DNA of 64,000 bases from Entomobacter blattae (lineage in GTDB: Bacteria > Pseudomonadota > Alphaproteobacteria > Acetobacterales > Acetobacteraceae): the NCBI RefSeq assembly GCF_014672835.1, contig NZ_CP060244.1, forward strand, positions 1,653,001-1,717,000. The letters run 5' to 3'. Shown in pieces: positions 37,474 through 45,851 of the stretch. The notes below the pieces were generated by a model. It searched no databases, was not told where the DNA came from, and was given only the letters and a program-made list of their open reading frames with translations. The position numbers were made by a program, and so were the translations under genes. How positions within the stretch are numbered: position 1 is the stretch's first letter; the number at the start of each line of letters is the position of its first letter.

Positions 37474-38082
37474 ATGATAGATCTCCCCAACATTTTGACA
37501 TTGTCTCGGATCATTGTTATTCCCATGCTGGTTCTCTTGGTGGTATTACGAACCCCAGTGACTGATCTCCTCTCGTGTTTGTTGTTTATTGCCGCTGGTA
37601 TAACGGATTATCTGGATGGCAAACTGGCGCGGGCTTGGCAGCAACTTTCAGATTTGGGACGTATGCTTGATCCCATTGCCGATAAGTTATTGGTTGGGGT
37701 TTGTCTTATGGTTATGGCAGGGTTAGACAGGCTGCCTTATGGCTCGCTCTATCCCGCTATTGTCATACTCTCTCGTGAGATATTGGTAAGTGGATTAAGG
37801 GAGTTTTTGGCAGCAACGCGGGTAAGTTTGCCTGTAACAAAATTAGCGAAATGGAAAACTGGTGTGCAAATGACCGCCATAGGCTTTCTGCTAGCAGGAG
37901 ATGATTCCGCTCAGATGCTCAGCATTGGGTGGCTCCCTGTGAGCATTATCGGAGCACTCTTATTGTGGCTTGCCGCTTTTTTAACGATTATAACAGGATG
38001 GGATTATGTCAATACCAGCATCAGGCATGTAAATAAATCACAGCCAGATATTAAAAAAGATGTTTCAAAAGCTATTTTTTAG
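37474..38082 (+). CDS. pgsA: CDP-diacylglycerol-glycerol-3-phosphate phosphatidyltransferase
   Basis: PgsA makes phosphatidylglycerol phosphate in the inner membrane. The CDP-alcohol transferase signature DG-x2-AR-x8-G-x3-D-x3-D is visible as DYLDGKLAR and SDLGRMLDPIADK near residue 50. Four to six membrane segments fit the family, and 202 residues is normal. It is placed 131 bases after uvrC, an order common in alphaproteobacteria. Confidence 0.93.
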   Translation: MIDLPNILTLSRIIVIPMLVLLVVLRTPVTDLLSCLLFIAAGITDYLDGKLARAWQQLSDLGRMLDPIADKLLVGVCLMVMAGLDRLPYGSLYPAIVILSREILVSGLREFLAATRVSLPVTKLAKWKTGVQMTAIGFLLAGDDSAQMLSIGWLPVSIIGALLLWLAAFLTIITGWDYVNTSIRHVNKSQPDIKKDVSKAIF

Positions 38083-38166
38083 TTGGCATCTTGTGTTATG
38101 TGGCCTTTCTAGGCAGTGTTGCAGTTAAGTTTGAATTTTTAAAGATTAAGCCTCGGGGGGCTCAGT

Positions 38167-38826
38167 ATGCGGAGCTTAGCTCTGTTAGGAGTATGCGTAA
38201 TTCTCTCTGGATGTTCAGGATTTGGGAAGTTTGTTGGCGATACCGCAACACTTCCTGGCGATAATCCTAACATGCCATCTGGTAACTCAGAAAATCTCTT
38301 GAGGGCTCAGGGTGGGGCACCAACAATCATTCCGATTTTGCCACAAGCTGGAGATGTCTGGCCTGGAGAGCCAAAGCCATTGCCAACCTTAAGTGACGTT
38401 GCACGCAGTCATGATTCTGGCGGGGCTCTGAGCTTTGAGGAATATTTGCCAAAGGGCACGGTTATCGGTGGGCAGACCGGTAAGCTGCTTCAGGAGGGGG
38501 GCAGCCTGCATATCGGCGAAAGTGAAGCCATTAAAAAAGGGGTTATAAAGGATTTCTCAGGGCAGGGACTCCCTCAAACCTTGCCTTCTATGCCGGATAA
38601 ATTCAAGCCGCAGCAACTGAATGCCCCTATTATTGTTCCTAATGGAGATGGAACGAGTACAGTGATTACCCCTGGAGGCGAAGTCAAAATTATTAAAGAT
38701 TCTGCTTTACATTCTGAGGAAAATTCGTACAACAAACCCAGTTCTTCTGCATCTGAGGCATCTCCCAAGGCTGCTAGTAGCCAGCCCTCTGATAAAAATG
38801 GAAAAGAGATCCCTCATACACCATAA
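38167..38826 (+). CDS. Predicted lipoprotein, function unknown
   Basis: A type II signal peptide with lipobox LSGC (residues 13-16) shows that the protein is lipid-anchored. The remaining 200 residues are Pro/Gly/Ser-rich and mostly disordered, with one ordered-looking stretch (APIIVPNGDGTSTVITPGGE near 155). Similar small lipoproteins sit between pgsA and moaD in related alphaproteobacteria by my recollection; the role is unknown. It lies 12 bases before moaD and is likely part of the same transcript. Confidence 0.75.
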   Translation: MRSLALLGVCVILSGCSGFGKFVGDTATLPGDNPNMPSGNSENLLRAQGGAPTIIPILPQAGDVWPGEPKPLPTLSDVARSHDSGGALSFEEYLPKGTVIGGQTGKLLQEGGSLHIGESEAIKKGVIKDFSGQGLPQTLPSMPDKFKPQQLNAPIIVPNGDGTSTVITPGGEVKIIKDSALHSEENSYNKPSSSASEASPKAASSQPSDKNGKEIPHTP

Positions 38827-38838
38827 ACTGAAAGTAAA

Positions 38839-39102
38839 ATGAGCAACAGTTTACATATTTTGTACTTCGCTTGGTTAAGGGATAAAATTGGGTTGGAGTC
38901 AGAATACCTTACTCTTCCTGCTGATATTGAAAATGTTGGGGACTTAATTGGCTGGATGCAAAAACGCGAGCCACCTTTTAGTGAGCTTTTTGATGATGTT
39001 TCAACCATCCGTGTTGCCGTGAACCAGACTTTTGCAAAATTGGAAGATGTGGTGAGAGCCGGTGATGAAATTGCGTTTTTCCCACCTGTTACAGGTGGTT
39101 AA
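38839..39102 (+). CDS. moaD: Molybdopterin synthase small subunit (sulfur carrier)
   Basis: MoaD is the ubiquitin-like sulfur carrier of molybdopterin synthase. The 87-residue protein has the beta-grasp pattern (HILYFAWLRDKIG, IRVAVNQTFAKLEDVVRAGDEIAFFPPVTGG) and ends with the required Gly-Gly that is thiocarboxylated. Its TAA stop overlaps the ATG of moaE (TAATG), so the two subunits are coupled at translation. Confidence 0.95.
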   Translation: MSNSLHILYFAWLRDKIGLESEYLTLPADIENVGDLIGWMQKREPPFSELFDDVSTIRVAVNQTFAKLEDVVRAGDEIAFFPPVTGG

Positions 39103-39572
39103 TGCTTAAAATTACCGTTCAGTATGAAGATTTTGATCTCAACCATGAGCAGGCAGAGCTTTTAGAGCGCTGTCAGCATGTCGGTGCCGTTACGGCTTTT
39201 ACCGGGTTGGTCCGCCAGGATAGGGATGATCGACGAACTGTAAAATCGCTTATTTTACAACATTATCCCGGGATGACAGAAAACCATATGCGAATGGCAG
39301 CAGAACAGGCTGTAAAACAGTTTTCCCTTTTAGGATGCACGCTTATTCACAGAGTAGGAGAACTGGGAAGCGGAGATCAGATCGTTCTCGTCCTTACAGT
39401 TTCTTCTCACAGAAAGGCCTCACTTTCAGCAACAGAGTTTTTAATAGACTGGCTTAAGACCGAAGTTCCTATCTGGAAAAAACAGGTTTTTACTGATGGG
39501 AGTGAACAGTGGGTTGAAGCTCGAAAGAGCGATCACGCTATTACACAAAACTGGAAAGACTCTTTATTTTAA
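39102..39572 (+). CDS. moaE: Molybdopterin synthase catalytic subunit
   Basis: MoaE converts precursor Z (cyclic pyranopterin monophosphate) to molybdopterin with MoaD as sulfur donor. Typical blocks are GAVTAFTGLVR near residue 28, HYPGMTENHMR near 53, HRVGEL near 85, SSHRKASLSATEFLIDWLKTE near 102, and the catalytic Lys-containing PIWKKQVF near 123. The length of 156 residues is normal. It is the last gene of the uvrC-pgsA-lipoprotein-moaD-moaE series. Confidence 0.95.
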   Translation: MLKITVQYEDFDLNHEQAELLERCQHVGAVTAFTGLVRQDRDDRRTVKSLILQHYPGMTENHMRMAAEQAVKQFSLLGCTLIHRVGELGSGDQIVLVLTVSSHRKASLSATEFLIDWLKTEVPIWKKQVFTDGSEQWVEARKSDHAITQNWKDSLF

Positions 39573-39674
39573 TCATAAGATTTTCATAATATGTTTTCTA
39601 CGCGCATGCTGTCCTAATCTTGGTATGGTTTAATAGAGTGTATAATTTTCTCGCGCTGGGATTTTATTGTAGGC

Positions 39675-40958
39675 CTATGAATAAAGTTTTTGAAGGGTCT
39701 GATAAATACTGCTGCATAAAATAGCCACGTCCTCAGATGAAATGGTAAAAGCTGGGGTAATATACACAATATTCCGAAAGGGCCTAATCCAGACAAAATG
39801 GCTGAGGAGCTCTTTTTTTAAGGCAGCCATGTCGGGGATTGTATAGAGCTCTACAACGCCAATGGCGCCCATAACTCTTACATTTTTTACACAGGCTAAT
39901 TTGGTACAGGCAGAGAGATGTTCTTGCATTTGTTGGCCAATATTACGGACTTCTTCTAGCCTCGGTTGTGTGGCAAATAATGAGAGGGAGGCCAGGGCAC
40001 AAGCACAGGCCAGAGGATTGCCCATAAAAGTGGGCCCGTGCATGAGGGCATGCTCTGGCTGATCTGACAAGAAGGCCTCATATATTGGTGTGCGGGCAAT
40101 GGTTGCTGCAAGCCCCATTGTTCCTCCTGTTAGAGCTTTCGAGAGGGTAATGATATCGGGAATAATCTCAGCTTGTTGAAAAGCAAACATGCTTCCCGTG
40201 CGACCAAAGCCTGTAAAAACCTCATCACAAATAAGAAGAAGGGCGTATTTTTGGGCGGTTTTGTAAAGGTAGTGAAGTGTTTCGGCCGAATAGAAGATCA
40301 TGCCACCAGCCCCTTGTACTAAAGGTTCCACAACAATGGCAGCAATAGAGGTATGATTCTGCTCTAAAAAAACGTCAAAATTTTTGCGCTGTTCGGCAGT
40401 AACTGGTAGGTCAAGAATGGGTTGTTGAGGGACGATGCCTTTAAATAGTGTGTGCATGCCCTCTTCTGGATCACAGATTGACATGGTATACAGGGTATCG
40501 CCATGGTAGCCTCCTTTAAAGCTGAGAATGTGATGGCGACTCTGTTTTTTGTTGAGCCAATACTGAAAGGCCATTTTCATGGCAACCTCTACAGAAACAG
40601 ACCCTGAATCAGAGAAAAAAACGTGATTGAGATCATGGCCCAATAGGGCAGAAAGCTCGGTAGAAAGTTGAAGGGCTGGTTGATGGACAATACCCCCTAA
40701 CATAATATGGGGCATGGCGGTGAGCTGGTGCTGGGCAGCTTCCAAAATAACGGGGTGATTGTAGCCGTGGCATGCTGTCCACCATGAGGCAATGCCATCA
40801 ATAAGGCGTGTCCCATCTTCGAGATAAATATGGCTTCCCTGAGTTTTTTTAGCCATAATAGGCGAAGGAGATGTTTTCATCTGAGTGTAAGGCAGCCATA
40901 GATGGTCGGTAAGGGTAGAGATTGAAGGAATTTTGCTTTGCTTTGGGACATGCGTCAT
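39675..40958 (-). CDS. bioA: Adenosylmethionine-8-amino-7-oxononanoate aminotransferase
   Basis: BioA makes 7,8-diaminopelargonic acid from KAPA with SAM as amino donor, using PLP. The HLWLPYTQM near residue 19, ASWWTACHGYNHP near 60, LICDEVFTGFGRTG near 240 and the PLP Lys in TLSKALTGGTMGLAA near 270 are BioA hallmarks (the SAM-binding WW pair and the Tyr are present). The start codon lies one base from the bioF start on the other strand. A CAAGG nine bases upstream, inside bioF, can act as ribosome site. Confidence 0.95.
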   Translation of the reverse strand: MTHVPKQSKIPSISTLTDHLWLPYTQMKTSPSPIMAKKTQGSHIYLEDGTRLIDGIASWWTACHGYNHPVILEAAQHQLTAMPHIMLGGIVHQPALQLSTELSALLGHDLNHVFFSDSGSVSVEVAMKMAFQYWLNKKQSRHHILSFKGGYHGDTLYTMSICDPEEGMHTLFKGIVPQQPILDLPVTAEQRKNFDVFLEQNHTSIAAIVVEPLVQGAGGMIFYSAETLHYLYKTAQKYALLLICDEVFTGFGRTGSMFAFQQAEIIPDIITLSKALTGGTMGLAATIARTPIYEAFLSDQPEHALMHGPTFMGNPLACACALASLSLFATQPRLEEVRNIGQQMQEHLSACTKLACVKNVRVMGAIGVVELYTIPDMAALKKELLSHFVWIRPFRNIVYITPAFTISSEDVAILCSSIYQTLQKLYS

Positions 40959-40959
40959 T

Positions 40960-42174
40960 ATGACTGGCCTTGAAATTAAACTACGGGAAGCGCTGGAATT
41001 ATTAGAGAAAAAACATTTAAAGCGTACAGTATATGCCCCCTTTTCCGGTCAAGAAAAGCCGAAAAACTGGATTGATTTTTCTTCAAATGATTATTTAGGT
41101 CTCGCTCAGGATGCGTTTTTAAAAGATCGTTCAAAAGAGTGGTTATCACTTTACGGAAGCGGGGTGGGCTCATCGCGCTTGGTGAGTGGTAGTTTAAGTC
41201 CATTTTTAGAGGTTGAGCGTGTTTTGGCGCATTTCCACGGGAAAGAACGGGCCTTGGTGTTTGCCTCTGGTTGGCAGTGTAACGTGGCAGCTCTTTCTTG
41301 TATAATAAATTTTGCCCGTGAGACTTACTTGGAAGAACCCCTTGTTTTTACCGATCGGCTTAACCATGCTAGCTTACATTATGGATGTGCTCTTGGCGGA
41401 GCGAGACAGATTCGTTTTCGGCACAATGACTTGAATCATCTTAAGGAGCGTTTGCAGTCCTGCCAGCATAAAAAAGGTCAGCGCTTTATTGTTACTGAAA
41501 GTGTTTTTAGTATGGATGGCGATCAGGTGGATATTGATAGCCTCTTAGAGTTGGCTCAGCAATTTTCTGCCTTTGTCTATGTGGATGAGGCCCATGCCTG
41601 TGGCCTTTACGGGCCTGAAGGCAGGGGGTTTTCCTATGGCAAGCCTGGATGTGCAGTGGTTATGGGCACATTGAGCAAGGCTTTTGGAGGTTTTGGTGGT
41701 TATGTTGCAACCTCTGCAGCACTGTGTGAGTGGCTGGTTAATAAAAGTTCAGGCTTTATCCATACAACGGCATTACCGCCTGCTGTTTGGGGGGCTTTAA
41801 GTGCAGCCTTGGAAAAAATTCCTTCCATGCGGTATGAACGGCAGGAGCTTGTGGAAAAGGCCCAGTTTGTAAGGCAAAAATTTAGAGCTATGGGTTTGAA
41901 TATCGCGCAGAGTACAACTCATATTATTCCGGTTATTTTTTCATCCAGTGCTCAGGCGCTTCGAGTGGCTGAATGTTTAAAAACCTATGGTATTTATACG
42001 GTAGCCATACGTCCACCGACTGTTCCTGTAGGGCAAAGCCGTATTCGTTTTACGCTTTGCGCCTTTCATCAATGGAAGGATATAGAAATATTGTGCCAAG
42101 CGATGGCAGAAATCATTTCTGAGCTCCAGATTGAAGAGGGCGCTGAAGAGAGAAGTAGCAGATGGAAACTGTAA
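40960..42174 (+). CDS. bioF: 8-amino-7-oxononanoate synthase
   Basis: BioF condenses pimeloyl-ACP (or -CoA) with L-alanine to form KAPA, using PLP. Motifs are FSSNDYLGLAQD near residue 34, GSGVGSSRLVSG near 66, VTESVFSMDGDQVDI near 175, VDEAHACGLYGPEGRG near 206, and the PLP Lys in GTLSKAFGGFGGYV near 234. The best start is ATG 40960; a TTG at 40933 extends it by nine residues into bioA without gain. It overlaps the next gene by 13 bases. Confidence 0.95.
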   Translation: MTGLEIKLREALELLEKKHLKRTVYAPFSGQEKPKNWIDFSSNDYLGLAQDAFLKDRSKEWLSLYGSGVGSSRLVSGSLSPFLEVERVLAHFHGKERALVFASGWQCNVAALSCIINFARETYLEEPLVFTDRLNHASLHYGCALGGARQIRFRHNDLNHLKERLQSCQHKKGQRFIVTESVFSMDGDQVDIDSLLELAQQFSAFVYVDEAHACGLYGPEGRGFSYGKPGCAVVMGTLSKAFGGFGGYVATSAALCEWLVNKSSGFIHTTALPPAVWGALSAALEKIPSMRYERQELVEKAQFVRQKFRAMGLNIAQSTTHIIPVIFSSSAQALRVAECLKTYGIYTVAIRPPTVPVGQSRIRFTLCAFHQWKDIEILCQAMAEIISELQIEEGAEERSSRWKL

Positions 42175-42893
42175 AACCGGTTCTCGCCTTTGCTCCTGGG
42201 TGGAGCTATCAGTCTGATCTATGGTCAGCTACAAAAGCCCATCTTGATGGATATGAGAAGTATATGTTTGAGCTTTTCTCTGTAGAAGAGAAAACAGTCC
42301 CGGTTTTTGGATCAGCCGAAAAATTAATTTTTTCTCTTCTGAAAAGGACTGAACCGCTTATTCTGGTGGGGCATTCTTTTGGAAGCTTATGGTGTTTAAG
42401 GCAGTTTTTTCACTTTATAAAGAAAAATAATCAGGCGGAAGTAATGCAGCATGTCTCTTTTGCGCTGATTAATGGGTTTAGCTGTTTTAAGCGCCGGGAA
42501 GATTTTAAAGAAGGAATTGCTGGTGATCAAATTGAGCCAATGGTGAAGCAGATTTCTCAAAAACCATTAAGCGTTGTTAAGGCTTTTCGCCGAAAAATAG
42601 AAGATTATACGCCTCTACCGCAGCACTTTCATATTACAGCCCTTCAGCTGGGGCTCACCTACCTCCAGACAGAAGATTACCGTAAGAGCCTACCGATGAT
42701 TTTGCCGCGTGTTTCTGTTCTAGCAGGAAGGCAAGATCGTCTGGTGAATGAAGAGATGACAAGTAAGCTTTTCCCAAAAGAGTGTATCCAATGGGTGTCG
42801 GAAGGGGGGCACATGCTCCCTATAACCCATCCCCAAATCTGTGCTGACTTTATTCGAAAGGGATTTAAGCAGGCACATTTAAGCAGGCAATAG
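42162..42893 (+). CDS. BioH-like pimeloyl-ACP methyl ester esterase
   Basis: This alpha/beta hydrolase has the nucleophile elbow LVGHSFGS (Ser72), the acid in AGRQDRLV (Asp192) and the base in GGHMLPITHP (His217), forming a full Ser-Asp-His triad. Its position between bioF and bioC-bioD, with overlapping ends, implies that it removes the methyl ester from pimeloyl-ACP methyl ester, as BioH does. The oxyanion region FAPGWSYQSDLW resembles BioH. Whether it is orthologous to BioH or an independent esterase type (such as BioG, BioK, BioV) is not resolved. Confidence 0.75.
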   Translation: METVKPVLAFAPGWSYQSDLWSATKAHLDGYEKYMFELFSVEEKTVPVFGSAEKLIFSLLKRTEPLILVGHSFGSLWCLRQFFHFIKKNNQAEVMQHVSFALINGFSCFKRREDFKEGIAGDQIEPMVKQISQKPLSVVKAFRRKIEDYTPLPQHFHITALQLGLTYLQTEDYRKSLPMILPRVSVLAGRQDRLVNEEMTSKLFPKECIQWVSEGGHMLPITHPQICADFIRKGFKQAHLSRQ

Positions 42894-42954
42894 ATGGATA
42901 AGATTCTTAGAGCTTTTGTCTTCTTTAATATAGGGAATAGTGAAGGTTAGAGGC

Positions 42955-44382
42955 ATGGTCTTTAATGAGCATAAACGAAAAATCCAGTCTCATTTTTCTC
43001 ATGCGCATCATTATGAAAAATATGCCCTTGTGCAAAAAACCGTAGCCCAACGGCTGATGGGTCATATTCTCAATCGTTATACCATGTTGGGGTTACCTCC
43101 ACCGAAACGGATTTTAGAAATTGGATGTGGGAGCGGTTTTTTAACACAGCTTTTAAAAATAAATTTTCCTGATTCCTTTTGTATTTCAGTTGATTTAAGT
43201 GAAGAAATGATTCTTCGTGCGAGGGAAAATCATAACGGTTCCCAGATTGCCTTTGCAGTTATGGATGGAGAAAATTTAGCCCTTTCCGGCTCATTTGATT
43301 TGGTGTGTAGCAGTTTGTGTATGCAATGGTTTGTGAGCCGGAAAGCTGCACTAGAAAGGCTGTATGAATATTTAGCTCCGGGAGGATTGTTCATGGCCAG
43401 TACTTTAGCTGCTGGAACCTTTGAGGAGTGGCGGGAAAGTTGTAACCAGATGGGTGTGGCCTGTGCGGTACCCTTCTATCCTTCTATAGATCAACTGAAT
43501 GCAGAACGCCCCAGGAGCGGCCATGGCTTGTGGTCTAGTGAAACTCTTATTGAGCCCGTAGACAATGCATGGGCATTTTTACAAGCTTTAAAAGCGATTG
43601 GTGCACATACGGCCCCAGCGGGGTATAGGGCTGTATCTTCCTCTTCATTACGTCGTGTTATGTATTATTTCGATCAGCATTACTCTTATCTCTCTTATGC
43701 TGTTGCTTATGGTTGGTTTCGAAAAGCGCCCTGTCAGGGGGTTTTTGTAACAGGCACTGATACAGCGATAGGAAAAACGGTTGTTTCAGCAGCGTTGGTG
43801 CAGGCCTGGCAAGCTCTCTATTGGAAGCCCTTTCAAACAGGGGTTGCGGAAGAAAAGCCCGATCATGCAATCATAACCTCTCTGGTAAGACGAAAAGACG
43901 GGAAACTTCCCAAAATCTTACCAAGTTTGCTCGTTCTTTCGGCAGCACTTTCTCCTTTTGAGGCCATGTTACGTGAACAAAAAAGCTATAGTTTTGAAGA
44001 TTTTCATTTAACGCCATCCTGTAAGGCAGATGATGTGCTTGTTATAGAAGGAGCTGGTGGTGTTATGGTACCTCTTACTGCTCATACCCTTCTCCGTGAC
44101 GCCATTTTAAAAATAGGCTTGCCCGTTATTCTCGTTGTGCGAAGTGGCTTAGGAACCCTTAATCATACTCTTTTAAGTGTGGAAAGCTTAAAAAATGTTG
44201 GTATTGCCATTGCTGGTATTGTTATGAATGGGAAACCCCAGCCGCATAATCGTAAAGCCATAGAGGAAAGAACTGGGGTGCCGATTATTGCCGAACTAGA
44301 CTGGTTAGAAGAAGGCATAACCCCACAGACTATTCTAGCCATGAGCCAGGCTTTACCTGCTTTTAACGTACTTGTTCAATAG
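42955..44382 (+). CDS. Bifunctional malonyl-ACP methyltransferase / dethiobiotin synthetase (BioC-BioD fusion)
   Basis: The N-terminal half (about residues 1-255) is a BioC-type methyltransferase with SAM motif I ILEIGCGSGFLTQ, VDLSEEML, and LCMQWF, which is typical of BioC. The C-terminal half (about 260-475) is a BioD dethiobiotin synthetase with P-loop GTDTAIGKTVVSAAL near 267, EGAGGVMVPL near 365 and GIVMN. The reading frame runs through the joint without a stop or an internal Met at the BioD start. BioC methylates malonyl-ACP to open the pathway; BioD closes the ureido ring later. ATG 42955, preceded by GAAGG, is preferred over GTG 42940. Confidence 0.9.
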   Translation: MVFNEHKRKIQSHFSHAHHYEKYALVQKTVAQRLMGHILNRYTMLGLPPPKRILEIGCGSGFLTQLLKINFPDSFCISVDLSEEMILRARENHNGSQIAFAVMDGENLALSGSFDLVCSSLCMQWFVSRKAALERLYEYLAPGGLFMASTLAAGTFEEWRESCNQMGVACAVPFYPSIDQLNAERPRSGHGLWSSETLIEPVDNAWAFLQALKAIGAHTAPAGYRAVSSSSLRRVMYYFDQHYSYLSYAVAYGWFRKAPCQGVFVTGTDTAIGKTVVSAALVQAWQALYWKPFQTGVAEEKPDHAIITSLVRRKDGKLPKILPSLLVLSAALSPFEAMLREQKSYSFEDFHLTPSCKADDVLVIEGAGGVMVPLTAHTLLRDAILKIGLPVILVVRSGLGTLNHTLLSVESLKNVGIAIAGIVMNGKPQPHNRKAIEERTGVPIIAELDWLEEGITPQTILAMSQALPAFNVLVQ

Positions 44383-44890
44383 GAATAGCGCGGTGGGTAA
44401 TAAAGGTTGCTATGGAGGGAATATCATCAAGGTTAAGTGCAGTGATATGAGAGGGGAAGTTAAAACTCTCAAGAGTGGCAACCCCGCATATGGATGGAAG
44501 ATTGGGGTAGAGAAAAGGCTTTTGAAGTGCTGCTCGGTGGATTTCAAGGGCAACAGGCAGCAGGGACTTAAACCCCTCAACGAGGATGAGATCAACGTTA
44601 GACATCTGCTTCAGCAGCTGTGAAAAGGAGGGTTTTTCTGATGGGTCGGAGGTGTTTTCATGCATCAAGGCCCAACGTTTATCTGAAGCAATCATCACTT
44701 CAGTAGCCCCCGCCTCCCGATGTAAGTAAGAATCCTTTCCTTTCTGGTCAATATCAAACCCATGGTGGGCATGTTTTAAAGTAGAAATGGAAAGGGACAT
44801 ATTGTGCTTGAGATAAGGGATCACTTTGGTTAATAGGGTTGTCTTTCCCGCTCCACTCCAGCCCGCAATGCCCATAATATGTGTTGTCAT
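44363..44890 (-). CDS. mobB: Molybdopterin-guanine dinucleotide biosynthesis protein B
   Basis: MobB is a P-loop GTPase that helps add GMP to molybdopterin for enzymes needing MGD. It has GIAGWSGAGKTTLLTKVIP near residue 7, HAHHGFDIDQKGKDSYLHREAGA near 38, and ILVEGFK near 111, all MobB features. The ATG at 44890 is preferred; an in-frame codon at 44905 adds five residues. The last 20 bases overlap the convergent bioC-bioD gene. Confidence 0.92.
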   Translation of the reverse strand: MTTHIMGIAGWSGAGKTTLLTKVIPYLKHNMSLSISTLKHAHHGFDIDQKGKDSYLHREAGATEVMIASDKRWALMHENTSDPSEKPSFSQLLKQMSNVDLILVEGFKSLLPVALEIHRAALQKPFLYPNLPSICGVATLESFNFPSHITALNLDDIPSIATFITHRAIPIEQVR

Positions 44891-45013
44891 GTTTTTTGAG
44901 TTCAAAAATAGGAAAGTGCTTTTCTCAATAGACCCATAGAGGTTGGTAATAGAAAAAGAGTGGTCATGATAAGCAGTAAAAACGAAAAAGTTAACTCTTA
45001 AGTGATAACCAGT

Positions 45014-45724
45014 TCAGTAGTGGCGAATTAAACTGACGAGCACCCCTTGAACCTGAATTTTTTCTACAGGAAAGAGACGCGTTTCATAAGCCGGATTCGC
45101 AGGTTTTAGGGCAACAACATTTCCCCGTTGATACCATTCCTTTAAGGTTACTTCCTCACTTTCAATAAGGGCTACAACAATTTGCCCATTTTCTGCTTGC
45201 TCAGCTTTGCGAAGAATAATGGTATCTCCTTCTAAAATACCGGCCTCTTTCATAGAATCTCCTGTCACGGTTAAAGCGTAGTGCTCACCTTGAGTAATAA
45301 GGGAACTAGGAACTTCTATGGTGTTTTCTGGATCAGGCAGGCTTTCTATAGGTAGGCCTGCTGCAATATACCCATAGAGTGGGAGTAAAGTGGTATCAGA
45401 AGAGTGCTGTGTTACCCCGCGTGAGGAAGGGGAAGAGGGCATTCGTTGAGGTGTGCTATCATGTGTAGCAGTCCTGTTGGGATAAAAGGGGTTTTCGGTA
45501 GAGACATAGTTATCGGGCAGCTTGATCACTTCTAGAGCACGGGCTCGGTGATGCCGCCGTTTTAGGAAACCCCGCTCCTCCAAACCAGAGATAAGACGGT
45601 GGATTCCCGATTTGGAACGAAGAGCCAGGGCTTCTTTCATTTCATCAAAAGAAGGGGAGAACCCCGTTTTTTGTAAATAGGTATGGATGTACAATAAAAG
45701 CCTGTATTGCTGAGGAGTCAGCAT
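45014..45724 (-). CDS. lexA: LexA repressor
   Basis: LexA controls the SOS response and cleaves itself when RecA is active. The winged-helix DNA-binding domain fills residues 1-70 (GFSPSFDEMKEALALRSKSGIHRLI). The self-cleavage site is Ala122-Gly123 in GYIAAGLP. The catalytic Ser157 is in VTGDSM and Lys195 in EEVTLKEW. Length 236 is normal for alphaproteobacteria, where the linker is long. A LexA box of the alphaproteobacterial type lies 65 bases before the start, so it is likely self-regulated. Confidence 0.97.
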   Translation of the reverse strand: MLTPQQYRLLLYIHTYLQKTGFSPSFDEMKEALALRSKSGIHRLISGLEERGFLKRRHHRARALEVIKLPDNYVSTENPFYPNRTATHDSTPQRMPSSPSSRGVTQHSSDTTLLPLYGYIAAGLPIESLPDPENTIEVPSSLITQGEHYALTVTGDSMKEAGILEGDTIILRKAEQAENGQIVVALIESEEVTLKEWYQRGNVVALKPANPAYETRLFPVEKIQVQGVLVSLIRHY

Positions 45725-45788
45725 GGTATGGCATCTTTCTTAAAAATAAGCCGTAAGAGGCATTCATTACAATAAATATTCTTTATAT

Positions 45789-45803
45789 GTTCTTTATAAG
45801 TTC
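45789..45803. promoter_or_regulatory. LexA operator (SOS box), GTTC-N7-GTTC
   Basis: GTTC at 45789-45792 and GTTC at 45800-45803 are separated by exactly seven bases (TTTATAA). This direct repeat is the LexA-binding consensus known from alphaproteobacteria. It lies between moeA and lexA, 65 bases upstream of the lexA start, in an AT-rich promoter-like region. Confidence 0.85.
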
Positions 45804-45851
45804 ATACTATGTTTGTCAAGAATGGAAATATGCAACATAATGAATTTTAGT

